Assembly: GCA_002309695.1 (NCBI GenBank)
Contig: DBXV01000015.1
Location: forward strand, 1-33,004
Source: Myxococcales bacterium UBA1203
Lineage (GTDB): Bacteria > Myxococcota > Myxococcia > Myxococcales > UBA5297
DNA: 33,004 nucleotides
Reading direction: 5' to 3'
Made by a program: the position numbers and the translations under genes. The notes under the pieces were generated by a model. It was not told the DNA's origin. It ran no database searches and saw only the letters and a program-made list of their open reading frames with translations. Every line of letters begins with the position of its first letter. Position 1 is the stretch's first letter. Positions 18,439-26,446 of this stretch are shown in pieces.

Positions 18439-19761
18439 ATGGCCAAGAACTTCATTCTGGACACCAACGTTCTGCTGCACGACCCCCAGTCGATTTTCGC
18501 CTTCGGGGACAACAACGTCATCGTTCCCATCTACGTCATCGAGGAAATCGACACCTTTAAGAAGGATCTGAACGAGCTGGGCCGCAACGCCCGCCAGGTT
18601 TCGCGCTATCTCGATGAATTCCGGGGGAGCCAGGGCAACCTGTGCGACGGCGTGAAGCTCCGGAACGGCGGCACGCTGCGGGTGGCGTTCACCAAGCGGT
18701 CCATCGACCCCGACATGCTCAGCGTCCACAGCATGGACAACAAGATCATGGCCGTGGCGCTGGAGGCCCGGGACAACCATCCCGATCAGCCGGCCATCTT
18801 TGTGACCAAGGACGCCAACCTGCGCATTCGCGCCGATGCCCTCGGACTGACCAGCGTCGATTTCGTCAACGACGAGAAGGTGGCCGTGGACGACATGTAC
18901 ACGGGCTACGCGGAGATGACCGTCTCGGGGGACCTCATCAACGACCTCTACAAGAACGGCGAAATCCACCTGGAGCTGGATCACCACGGGCCCAACCAGT
19001 ACCTGATTCTGAAAAACGAGATGAATCCGTCCCAGACGGCGCTGGCCAAATTCGCTCCGGCCAAGGGGCCCGACGCGGTGGTTCCCTCGATGAAGCTCAA
19101 GGACGGCGTGTGGGGCATTCGGCCGCGCAACATGGAGCAGAGCTTCGCTCTCGACCTCCTGCTGAATGACGACATCAAACTCGTCACGCTCGTGGGCAAG
19201 GCGGGAACGGGCAAGACGCTGCTGGCGATTGCCGCCGGGCTCCAGCGCACGATGGACGCGCAGGTTTTCAACAAGCTCCTCGTCTCGCGGCCCATCTTCC
19301 CGCTGGGCAAGGACATCGGCTTCCTCCCCGGCGACGTGGAGCAGAAGCTGAATCCGTGGATGCAGCCCATTTTCGACAACGTGGAATTCCTGATGAACCT
19401 GTCGCGCTCCGACAAAAAGCGCGGGCGCGGCTACCACGAGCTCATCGACCTGGGCGTCCTGGCCATCGAGCCTCTGACCTACATCCGCGGGCGCTCGATT
19501 CCGAACCAGTACATCATTGTTGACGAGGCCCAGAACCTGACGCCGCACGAGGTGAAAACCATCATCACGCGCGCGGGCGACAACACGAAGATTGTCCTCA
19601 CAGGCGACCCATACCAGATCGACAATCCCTACCTGGACACCATGAACAACGGCCTGATTCACGTGCTGAACCGGTTCAGGAACGAGAAGATTGCCGGCCA
19701 CGTGACGCTGACCAAGGGCGAGCGAAGCGCTCTGGCCGAATGCGCGTCCAACGTTCTGTGA
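18439..19761 (+). CDS. PIN-PhoH ATPase (PhoH2/YlaK type)
   Basis: Fusion of an N-terminal PIN ribonuclease domain and a C-terminal PhoH helicase-like ATPase, 440 residues. PhoH2 proteins are reported to be RNA-unwinding ribonucleases. The PIN domain (about 4-140) shows FILDTNVLLHDP with Asp8, a conserved DNKIMAVA stretch and TKDANLRIRA, supplying the acidic metal ligands. The PhoH part has Walker A GKAGTGKT (253-260), the PhoH signature FPLGKDIGFLPGDVEQKLNPWMQP (discontinuous motifs) and Walker B IIVDEAQN. The start at 18439 has GAGG six bases upstream; the longer upstream frame overlaps the previous gene. A terminator follows. No antitoxin-like partner (such as PhoAT) is seen directly upstream. 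Confidence 0.94.
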   Translation: MAKNFILDTNVLLHDPQSIFAFGDNNVIVPIYVIEEIDTFKKDLNELGRNARQVSRYLDEFRGSQGNLCDGVKLRNGGTLRVAFTKRSIDPDMLSVHSMDNKIMAVALEARDNHPDQPAIFVTKDANLRIRADALGLTSVDFVNDEKVAVDDMYTGYAEMTVSGDLINDLYKNGEIHLELDHHGPNQYLILKNEMNPSQTALAKFAPAKGPDAVVPSMKLKDGVWGIRPRNMEQSFALDLLLNDDIKLVTLVGKAGTGKTLLAIAAGLQRTMDAQVFNKLLVSRPIFPLGKDIGFLPGDVEQKLNPWMQPIFDNVEFLMNLSRSDKKRGRGYHELIDLGVLAIEPLTYIRGRSIPNQYIIVDEAQNLTPHEVKTIITRAGDNTKIVLTGDPYQIDNPYLDTMNNGLIHVLNRFRNEKIAGHVTLTKGERSALAECASNVL

Positions 19762-19803
19762 GACGCCCGCAAGGCCCCATCGAACATCGAAGAAGCGGCA
19801 AGG

Positions 19804-19835
19804 CCCTCCTTCCGGAAACGGGAGGAGGGTTTTTG
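19804..19835 (+). terminator. Rho-independent terminator after the PIN-PhoH gene
   Basis: CCCTCCTTCCG and CGGGAGGAGGG arms form an 11-bp stem with a tiny AAA-type loop, followed by a T-rich run. It lies about 40 bases beyond the stop codon. Confidence 0.9.
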
Positions 19836-19949
19836 TTTTCAGAGGGCCGATTCCCGAGTGCCGGGGCGCCAATAAGCCGTTGTTTTTTGCCCTGCTTTAC
19901 ATATCAGCGCCCGCCTTCGCGGACGGCGCGGCCGGAGAGCGGGAAACGA

Positions 19950-20594
19950 ATGAAATTCCAAATGCACATGAGGAAATGGCAGTGGGCCGTCCTGGCCGGC
20001 ATCGTGGCCGTCATCAACGTGCCCTTTCTGGTCCGCGCGATGCGCCCCGTGCAGGACGTGACGGTCCAGCTCCCCTTTGAGGACGACTTCAGCAGGACCG
20101 AAATTGGCCGAAACTACTTCACCGGCGGCGGCTTCTGGCGAATCGTCAACGGCCGCCTCCAGTCGCCCGGCGTCAAAAACAATCCTCTGTGGCTCAACGC
20201 GGTTCTGCCCGACGACGTGGCCATCGAATTTGACGCCTCCAGCAGCTCCACCGAGGGCGACATCAAGTGCGAAATCTTCGGCAACGGCTGGGATCACGCC
20301 TCCGGCTACGTCCTGGTGCTGGGCGGCTGGTCCAACAAAATTTCCATCATTGCCCGCAAGGACGAGCACGGCCGTGACCGCAAGGAAAACCGGAATTTCA
20401 GGCTGGAAAAGGGGCGCGCCTACCACTTCCGCATCGAGCGCAGAAAAGGCGTCATCGACTGGTTTGTGGACGGCCAGAAAATTCTCTCCTTCGACGACAA
20501 AAAGCCGCTGGGCGGAAAGGGCAACGACCGCTTCGGCTTTTCGAGCTGGGACACAGAGCTCTTCTTCGACAACCTGAAAATCACCGCGCTGTGA
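19950..20594 (+). CDS. Membrane-anchored concanavalin-like beta-sandwich protein
   Basis: A 214-residue predicted extracytoplasmic protein. It has a short basic N-terminus, one hydrophobic helix (about 12-30, WAVLAGIVAVINVPFLV) acting as anchor or uncleaved signal, then a beta-rich domain. Strand-like motifs such as FEDDFSRTEIGRNY, GFWRIVNGRLQSPG, VAIEFDAS, YVLVLGGWSN, YHFRIERRKGVIDWFVDGQ and RFGFSSWDTELFFDNLKI resemble LamG/glycoside-hydrolase-16-like or DUF1080-type folds. No catalytic Glu motif is evident, so a carbohydrate-binding role is only a guess. ATG at 19950 is chosen to put the hydrophobic segment at the N-terminus. It sits just after a terminator and before rsmE. Confidence 0.75.
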   Translation: MKFQMHMRKWQWAVLAGIVAVINVPFLVRAMRPVQDVTVQLPFEDDFSRTEIGRNYFTGGGFWRIVNGRLQSPGVKNNPLWLNAVLPDDVAIEFDASSSSTEGDIKCEIFGNGWDHASGYVLVLGGWSNKISIIARKDEHGRDRKENRNFRLEKGRAYHFRIERRKGVIDWFVDGQKILSFDDKKPLGGKGNDRFGFSSWDTELFFDNLKITAL

Positions 20595-20661
20595 TGATGA
20601 GCTTCATGGGCGGAAAAGATCTTTCGGGGACGCCGGCGAGAACAAAGCGCGGGAGGGCTCT

Positions 20662-21396
20662 GTGAACAGGCTGCCTATTCCTCCCGAGCGCATCGCCCGG
20701 ACCATCGCCGCCGAGCCCGCAGAGCATCACTATCTCCGGGACGTTCTCAGGCTGAGCGACGGCGATGCGCTTGAGGTCTTTGACGGCCTGGGCGGGCGCT
20801 TTCCCGCGGAAATTCAGAGCGACGACGGCGGGCGGACCATTCTGAAACTGGGCGAGCGTCTGCCCGATGAGGATGCCGGCGCTGTCATTTCCATCGCACC
20901 CGCCCTCATCAAAAACGACCGGCTGGACTGGGCTGTGGAAAAGGCCACGGAGCTGGGCGCCTCCCGCATCGTTCCCTGGAATGGAGCCAACGGCGTCATT
21001 CGCCTCGATGAAGAGCGCGGGCGAAAGCGTCAGGAGCGCTGGCAGAAAATTGCCGCCTCGGCAGCGCGCCAGTGCGGCAGGGCGGTCATTCCCCGTGTGA
21101 CCGAACCGCTGGAGCTGCGCCGTGTTCTCGAAGAGGCCGCCGCCTTCGGGGAACAGGCCGTCATCCTCTATGAGAGGGAACTTTCCGCGCGCTTTTCCGA
21201 GGTCGTCCGCGCGCTGCCGCATGACAGGCCGCTCCTCGTCATCACCGGTCCGGAGGGCGGCTTCCGAGAGGATGAAATTGCACTGGCCCGCACTCTGGGC
21301 GCCGTGACCGCCTCCATTGGAAGGCGAATTCTCCGCGCTGAAACGGCGCCGCTGGCCGCCATCGCAGCGTTTCGGGCGCTGCGGGACGAATACTGA
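20662..21396 (+). CDS. rsmE: 16S rRNA (uracil(1498)-N3)-methyltransferase RsmE
   Basis: SPOUT-class methyltransferase that makes m3U1498 in 16S rRNA. The 244-residue product has an N-terminal PUA-like RNA-binding part (EHHYLRDVLRLSDGD, LEVFDGLGGRFPAEI), ALIKNDRLDWAVEKATELG (split across the linker), and the knotted SAM-binding C-terminus with ITGPEGGF and GRRILRAETAP. Translation starts at GTG 20662, preceded by a strong GGGAGGG. It is the first well-defined gene after the beta-sandwich gene, 67 bases away, and precedes the heptose genes. Confidence 0.95.
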   Translation: MNRLPIPPERIARTIAAEPAEHHYLRDVLRLSDGDALEVFDGLGGRFPAEIQSDDGGRTILKLGERLPDEDAGAVISIAPALIKNDRLDWAVEKATELGASRIVPWNGANGVIRLDEERGRKRQERWQKIAASAARQCGRAVIPRVTEPLELRRVLEEAAAFGEQAVILYERELSARFSEVVRALPHDRPLLVITGPEGGFREDEIALARTLGAVTASIGRRILRAETAPLAAIAAFRALRDEY

Positions 21397-21570
21397 ATCG
21401 GCGGAACGAACCGCTTCATCCGGCACGCCGCTCCCGGGAGAGAGGCGCGCTTGCAACGCCCCAGTCTTCGGTCTAGGGCGCGCGCCGCCGTTTCCTCAGG
21501 GAGGCGGCCCCCTTCCTTTCACTCGTTCGAGCGCGCCGATGGACGGCCTGCGCCGAAGAGTCCGGACCTC

Positions 21571-22590
21571 ATGGCCACTTCCCCTTCTTCCTCGTGTGCG
21601 CAGTCGGCGCCTGTCCTGCCAGATGGCCTTCTGGATGCCTTTTCCCGACAGCGCGTGCTGGTCGTCGGCGACATCGTTGCGGACGAATATCTCTACGGTG
21701 AAACCGACCGAATCTCTCGGGAAGCGCCTGTCCTCATCGTCCGCTACGAATCTTCCGTGGTGAAGCTGGGCGGTGCCGGAAACGCGGCGGCCAATCTGCG
21801 GGCACTGGGTGCTGACGTGACCATGCTCGGCATCGTCGGCAAAGACGCCATGGGCAGCGCCGTTCGGACCGAGGCGGAGCGCCAGGGCATTCGGCTGGTG
21901 ACGCCTCTGGCAGAGGGGCTGACCACCGAGACCAAAACCCGCGTTCTGGCCGGCGGGCGCAATACCCGGCGTCAGCAGATGCTGCGGATTGACCGGGGGC
22001 AGAAGAAGCTCCTGCCCGAGGCTGAGGATGCGCTGGCCGAACTGCTTCGCCGCGAGGCTCAGAGCTGCGGCGCCATTCTGGTGTCGGATTACGGCGCGGG
22101 CGTCCTCTGCCCAAAGGTCATCGCTGAGGTTCTGGCGCTGGCCGCAGAGGGCAAGCTGGTCTGCGTGGATTCCCGCTACAACCTCGCGGCTTTCACCGGC
22201 GCCACGCTGCTCAAGCCCAATGAAGCCGAGTTCGAAGCTCTGGCCGGGGTTCACGCGCCGGATGACGCGCGGCTGGCTCAGGTGATTGCTGAGACGCGGG
22301 CGCGGATGCGGGCGAAGGCGCTCCTCGTGACGCGCGGTTCCAGCGGCATGGTGCTGTCCACAGAGGACGGCATTCTGACCATTCCCGCCTACGGCACACA
22401 TGAGACTGTCGATGTGACCGGTGCGGGGGACACTGTTGCCGCGTCTCTCGCGCTGGCGCTGGCCGCGGGTGCGTCCTTCGCCCAGGCCGCCTGCCTCGCC
22501 AACATCTCCGGCGCACTGAAAGTCAGAAAGGCGGGCACCGTGACTGTGTCCAGGCGTGAGCTCGCCGATGAAATGGAGTGCCCGTCATGA
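21571..22590 (+). CDS. rfaE1: D-glycero-beta-D-manno-heptose-7-phosphate kinase (HldE N-terminal half)
   Basis: PfkB-family kinase that phosphorylates heptose-7-phosphate at C1 in ADP-heptose synthesis for LPS inner core. About 339 residues: VLVVGDIVADEYLYGE, REAPVLIVR, the PfkB signature LGGAGNAAANLRALGA, and the catalytic DVTGAGDTV near the C-terminus with Asp as base. In E. coli this is fused to the nucleotidyltransferase; here the two are separate, overlapping genes. The start is uncertain: ATG at 21571 fits the family length, but a TTG at 21451 with GAGAGG five bases before it would add 40 residues rich in Arg, Pro and Ser. Confidence 0.92.
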   Translation: MATSPSSSCAQSAPVLPDGLLDAFSRQRVLVVGDIVADEYLYGETDRISREAPVLIVRYESSVVKLGGAGNAAANLRALGADVTMLGIVGKDAMGSAVRTEAERQGIRLVTPLAEGLTTETKTRVLAGGRNTRRQQMLRIDRGQKKLLPEAEDALAELLRREAQSCGAILVSDYGAGVLCPKVIAEVLALAAEGKLVCVDSRYNLAAFTGATLLKPNEAEFEALAGVHAPDDARLAQVIAETRARMRAKALLVTRGSSGMVLSTEDGILTIPAYGTHETVDVTGAGDTVAASLALALAAGASFAQAACLANISGALKVRKAGTVTVSRRELADEMECPS

Positions 22591-23069
22591 GCGCCGCCAA
22601 AGTGATGTCCCGAGAAGACGCCGCCGCATTCATCAGGGCCGCCCAGACCCGCGGCCAGACCGTGGCCCTGGCCAGCGGCGTCTTCGATCTGCTTCACGTG
22701 GGGCACGTGCGCTACCTCCAGAGCGCCCGGCAGTTCGCCGACCTTCTGGTGGTTTCCCTCAACTCGGACGCGTCCACCCGCGCCATCAAGGGGCCTGAGC
22801 GGCCGGTGATTCCTGAATCGGAGCGCGCGGAGATGGTGGCCGCTCTGGAATGCGTGAGCGCGGTGCTGATTTTCGATGAGACCGACGTTCGGACGACGCT
22901 GAGGGCACTGAAGCCGGACTTCTTTGTGAAGGGGACGGACTACACGCCTGAGAGTGTTCCTGAGCGCGATGTCGTCTCCGAATACGGCGGCCGCGTGGTC
23001 ATCGCCGGAGACCCCAAGAATCATTCGTCCACGCAGGTCATCGAGCACATGCGCAGGGCCGGCCTGTGA
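22587..23069 (+). CDS. rfaE2: D-glycero-beta-D-manno-heptose 1-phosphate adenylyltransferase (HldE C-terminal half)
   Basis: Transfers AMP from ATP to heptose-1-phosphate to form ADP-heptose. The 160-residue protein shows the cytidylyltransferase-like fold: SGVFDLLHVGHVRYLQ with the HVGH nucleotide motif, VVSLNSDAST, PERPVIPESERAEMV, FVKGTDYTPE and a STQVIEHM motif near the C-terminus. The start ATG at 22587 overlaps the kinase stop as ATGA and has GGAG eight bases upstream; a GTG nine bases earlier is also in frame. Overlap implies coupled translation, a natural substitute for the fused HldE of enterobacteria. GmhA, GmhB and the epimerase are not in the window. Confidence 0.95.
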   Translation: MSAAKVMSREDAAAFIRAAQTRGQTVALASGVFDLLHVGHVRYLQSARQFADLLVVSLNSDASTRAIKGPERPVIPESERAEMVAALECVSAVLIFDETDVRTTLRALKPDFFVKGTDYTPESVPERDVVSEYGGRVVIAGDPKNHSSTQVIEHMRRAGL

Positions 23070-23130
23070 TGCGCGCCGCGTCTGACATGGACATGAGAAA
23101 CAGGACATTCCGGGAGCGGATGGAGGCTTC

Positions 23131-24144
23131 ATGGCAAAGCTGGCTGTCACCATCATCACGCTGAACGAGGCGCAGAATCTGCCCGACTGCATCCGCTCCG
23201 TCTCCTTCGCCGACGACGTTCTGGTGGTCGATTCCGGGAGCACGGATCAGACGGTGGCCATCGCCCGGGAGCTGGGCGCGCGCGTCATCGAAAATCCCTG
23301 GCCCGGCTTCGCTGCTCAGCGGGAATTCGCGATGGAGCACGCCCGCGGCGACTGGTGCCTGATGCTGGATGCCGACGAGCGCGTCTCGCCCGAGCTTCAA
23401 AGTGCCCTCGCGCTGGCGGTGATGAACGGCGCCGAGAGCGACGGCGTGAACGGCTACATGATTCCTTTTGAGACGCGCCTGTTCGACCGGACGCTGAAAC
23501 ACGGGCGCGCCAAGTTTGAGCGGCATCTGCGGCTGCTGCGCAGGGGCTGCGCTCACTGGCGGCAGAACGGGGCCAAGGATGATGTGACCGTCAGCGGCAA
23601 AGTCTCCTCGCTCCGCGCGCCCATCGTTCACATGCCCTATCAGTCGCTGACCGACTGTCTGGACAACCTCAACATCAAGACCAGTCAGCAGGCGCTCGAC
23701 CTCTATCAGCGGGGGATGCGGTTCAATGCCCGGTGCGCCCTGCGGCAGCCTTTCGATTTTTTCTATCGCTACGTTCTGATGCTGGGGTTCCTCGACGGCT
23801 GGGAGGGATTTCTTCACGCCGCCATGTCGTCGCTCTTCGATTTTGTTGCCAGGGCCAAGCTGTTCGACCTGGAGCGCATCGTCGCCGAGCAGAACGCCGT
23901 TCAGTCGGCCGAGTTCATTCCCCGCCTGGCGACGCCCGTGTCGCCTCTCGATCTGGAGGCCGTGGCTCAAAACCTGCCGCCCAACGCCCGGACCATCGAG
24001 ATGCCCGTTCCGCCTGACGCGGTGCTGCATTCGGACGCCGGTGAAGCTGCCTCCCCGGAAGCCACTCAGGCCGCTGACATTGCCGGCGCAGAGACGCAGG
24101 GCGTGGACAGTCAGGACAGCGACAGCGGGAATCATCCGGCATGA
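23131..24144 (+). CDS. Family 2 glycosyltransferase, WaaE/KdtX-like
   Basis: GT-A fold glycosyltransferase of 337 residues, likely acting on LPS core at the cytoplasmic face of the inner membrane. Seen: VTIITLNEAQNLPDCI, DDVLVVDSGSTDQTV, GFAAQREFAMEHARGDW and the metal-binding LDADERV, followed by the RLFDRTLKHG and RLLRRG region and PYQSLTDCLDNLN. This order of motifs is that of the WaaE group, which adds glucose to heptose in some enterobacteria. The last 55 residues are an acidic, Ala/Glu/Asp-rich tail not typical of the family. GGAGG precedes the ATG. The stop overlaps the next gene by four bases. Confidence 0.9.
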   Translation: MAKLAVTIITLNEAQNLPDCIRSVSFADDVLVVDSGSTDQTVAIARELGARVIENPWPGFAAQREFAMEHARGDWCLMLDADERVSPELQSALALAVMNGAESDGVNGYMIPFETRLFDRTLKHGRAKFERHLRLLRRGCAHWRQNGAKDDVTVSGKVSSLRAPIVHMPYQSLTDCLDNLNIKTSQQALDLYQRGMRFNARCALRQPFDFFYRYVLMLGFLDGWEGFLHAAMSSLFDFVARAKLFDLERIVAEQNAVQSAEFIPRLATPVSPLDLEAVAQNLPPNARTIEMPVPPDAVLHSDAGEAASPEATQAADIAGAETQGVDSQDSDSGNHPA

Positions 24145-25412
24145 AGGTTCTGATGCTCCTGTCGTATCCGGGACTGACCGGTCCCGCGGAGCTGGCGCTG
24201 AGCGACGGCGAAGGTCTCAGGAAGCGCGGACACAGCGTCCTCTTTGGCTGCGACACCCGGCGGGACCTGGGGGACATCGAAAAATCCCGCACCGCTGACG
24301 GCCGTCAGGACTTTGGTCAGAGCCGCAATGGCGACGACCCTCTGGCGCATCAGGATTTCGCCGCCGCCATCGACCGGGCAGGGTTCGAGCGAATGCGTGA
24401 GCTGACGCTGTGCAAGAGCCATCCGACCCTCGCCGAGATGGTGCGGGACATCGCCGCGCTTCGGAGGCGGATGGCGGACGCGGACGTGGTTCACACGCGC
24501 TTTTCCCACGAGCTTCTCCTCGCTGCCTCTGCCCGGAAGCTGCTGCCCAAAAGCCGCCGGCCCGCCCTGGTCCACAGCCTTGAAAAGCCGCTGAGCCGCC
24601 GGCCCCGGTTTCCTCTGACTCAGGCCGACGCGCTCATCGTCCCCAGCGCGCTGGCCAGAGAGGCGCTGCTGCGTCAGTCCGCGGGCCGCATCGCTCCCGA
24701 AAAAATTCACGTGCTGCCCGGGCGCGTCGAGCCGCAGGCGTTCACTCCCGAGGGCGCCAGTCTGAGGGATGAGCTGGGGCTCACCGGCAAAGGTCCCGTG
24801 TTCGGCATCGTCTCCCGCATCAAAATTGAGCGCCGTCACGCTCTGCTGCTGCGCGCCTTTGCCCGCGCCGCTGACAAACTGCCGGACGCGCGCCTCTGCG
24901 TGGTCGGACGCGGTGAATACCGGCCGCAGACCGAGGCGCTGACGCGGGAGCTGGGGATTGAAAACCGCGTCATCTTCGCCGGCTACCGGACCGGGCCCGA
25001 GCTGGCGCAGGCCTATCGGACGTTCGACGCGAAAATCTGGCTGGTGCAGGGCAATGACGGGACGAGCCGTGCGGTTCTCGAAGCGCTCGCCTGCGGCACG
25101 CCGGTCATCGCGGGAAGCGGCGGCGCGCAGGCAGAGGTCGTCCGCAATGGCGAGGACGGGCTGGTGGTCCCGCTGAATCCTCTCTGGCAGCCGGGCATGG
25201 ACGACGGGGAAGACGAGATTGCAGCGCTCTCTCACGCGCTTCTGACGATGAGCGATGCCTCCCTGCGGCGTTCCATGGCTGAACACGCGCGTCAGCGCGC
25301 CCTCGATTTCAGTCCCGACCGCAGAACGGAGCGCCTGACGGACATCTATCAGGCAGCCCGGGCCGCCTCCGAAACAGCGCGGCCATCGACAACAGAAGAC
25401 AGCAAAACATGA
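24141..25412 (+). CDS. Family 4 (GT-B) glycosyltransferase
   Basis: A 423-residue GT-B transferase. N-terminal Rossmann half: KVLMLLSYPGLTGPAELAL, ADVVHTRFSHELLLAA. C-terminal half: VFGIVSRIKIERRHALLLRAF, VVGRGEYRPQTEAL, NRVIFAGYR and the nucleotide-sugar binding segment NDGTSRAVLEALACGTPVIAG. The TGPAEL stretch and position after a WaaE-like transferase and heptose genes suggest LPS core assembly. The donor and acceptor cannot be told from sequence. Start overlaps the previous stop (ATGA) and its own stop overlaps phoH in the same way, so all three genes are probably translated together. Confidence 0.9.
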   Translation: MKVLMLLSYPGLTGPAELALSDGEGLRKRGHSVLFGCDTRRDLGDIEKSRTADGRQDFGQSRNGDDPLAHQDFAAAIDRAGFERMRELTLCKSHPTLAEMVRDIAALRRRMADADVVHTRFSHELLLAASARKLLPKSRRPALVHSLEKPLSRRPRFPLTQADALIVPSALAREALLRQSAGRIAPEKIHVLPGRVEPQAFTPEGASLRDELGLTGKGPVFGIVSRIKIERRHALLLRAFARAADKLPDARLCVVGRGEYRPQTEALTRELGIENRVIFAGYRTGPELAQAYRTFDAKIWLVQGNDGTSRAVLEALACGTPVIAGSGGAQAEVVRNGEDGLVVPLNPLWQPGMDDGEDEIAALSHALLTMSDASLRRSMAEHARQRALDFSPDRRTERLTDIYQAARAASETARPSTTEDSKT

Positions 25413-26446
25413 GTGCCAACGAACCTGTCCGCATCGAATTTGCCGACCCGGAAGCCATGCGCGCCCTCTGCGGCGGCCAGAGCGAAAACCTCAAAATCCT
25501 CGCCCGGAAGCTGTCCGTCTCGGTTGGCCAGCGGGGCAATGCCCTCATTCTCACCGGGCCCAAAGCGTCCACCGACTTTGCCTCCCGTGTCGTGAACGAG
25601 CTCTACCAGCTCATCGTCCGCGGCTATCGGCTCTATCCCGAGGACATCGATCAGGCGGTGAAGGCCCTGAAGAGCAATTCGGACGTCGATCTGGCCTCCA
25701 TTTTTCTCGACGCCGTCTTCGTCTCGAACCGCAGGCGCAGCATCTCGCCCAAGGGCGTCGCCCAGAAGCGCTACGTGGAAGCCATCCGCAGGCACGACAT
25801 TGTTTTCGGCATCGGGCCGGCGGGCACGGGCAAAACCTACCTGGCGATGGCAATGGCGGCCTCGGCGCTGGCCGAAAAGCGGGTGAAGCGGCTGATTCTC
25901 ACGCGCCCCGCCGTGGAGGCCGGGGAAAAGCTGGGGTTTCTGCCCGGGGATCTGGCCGAAAAAATCAATCCCTACCTGCGGCCGCTTTACGACGCGCTCC
26001 ACGACATGATGGACGCGGAGAAGGTGGCGGCCCTGATGGAAAAGGGCGTCATCGAGGTGGCGCCGCTGGCTTTTATGCGCGGCCGGACGCTGAACGACGC
26101 CTTCATCATTCTCGACGAGGCCCAGAACACCACGCCGGAGCAGATGAAGATGTTCCTGACGCGGCTTGGGTTTGGCTCCAAGGCCGTCGTCACCGGCGAC
26201 ATCACGCAGGTGGACCTGCCCGGCGGTCAGCTCTCGGGGCTGGTGGCCGTGCGCGAGATTCTCCGGGACGTGGACGGGCTCTGTTTCTGCCAGTTCAGTC
26301 AGGCCGACGTGATTCGGCATCCGCTGGTGCAGGAGATTGTCCACGCCTACGAGCTGTGGGACGCGGCGAAGAAGACGGCGTCACAGGCCGATGCGGAAGC
26401 GGCCGGGTCTGGGCCTGACGCTCACTCAGCCGCAGCGGCTCAGTAG
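25409..26446 (+). CDS. phoH: PhoH-family ATPase (YbeZ-like)
   Basis: A 345-residue ATPase of the PhoH/YbeZ type, linked in other bacteria to RNA metabolism and ribosome maturation with YbeY. The N-terminus has a KH-like region (about 25-95; ILARKLSVSVGQRGNALILTG) and then Walker A GIGPAGTGKT (134-143), LTRPAVEAGEKLGFLPGD, FMRGRTLNDAF, Walker B FIILDEAQNT and GDITQVDLPGG. A short Ala/Ser-rich tail ends the protein. It is coupled by ATGA to a glycosyltransferase and converges on the esterase gene with a 7-base overlap at the 3' ends. The usual partner ybeY is not next to it. Confidence 0.95.
   Translation: MSANEPVRIEFADPEAMRALCGGQSENLKILARKLSVSVGQRGNALILTGPKASTDFASRVVNELYQLIVRGYRLYPEDIDQAVKALKSNSDVDLASIFLDAVFVSNRRRSISPKGVAQKRYVEAIRRHDIVFGIGPAGTGKTYLAMAMAASALAEKRVKRLILTRPAVEAGEKLGFLPGDLAEKINPYLRPLYDALHDMMDAEKVAALMEKGVIEVAPLAFMRGRTLNDAFIILDEAQNTTPEQMKMFLTRLGFGSKAVVTGDITQVDLPGGQLSGLVAVREILRDVDGLCFCQFSQADVIRHPLVQEIVHAYELWDAAKKTASQADAEAAGSGPDAHSAAAAQ

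Noticed and set aside
18292..19872. 526-codon minus-strand frame antisense to the PIN-PhoH gene
   Set aside because: The plus strand has Walker motifs and PIN residues and a good ribosome site. The antisense product has no recognisable feature.
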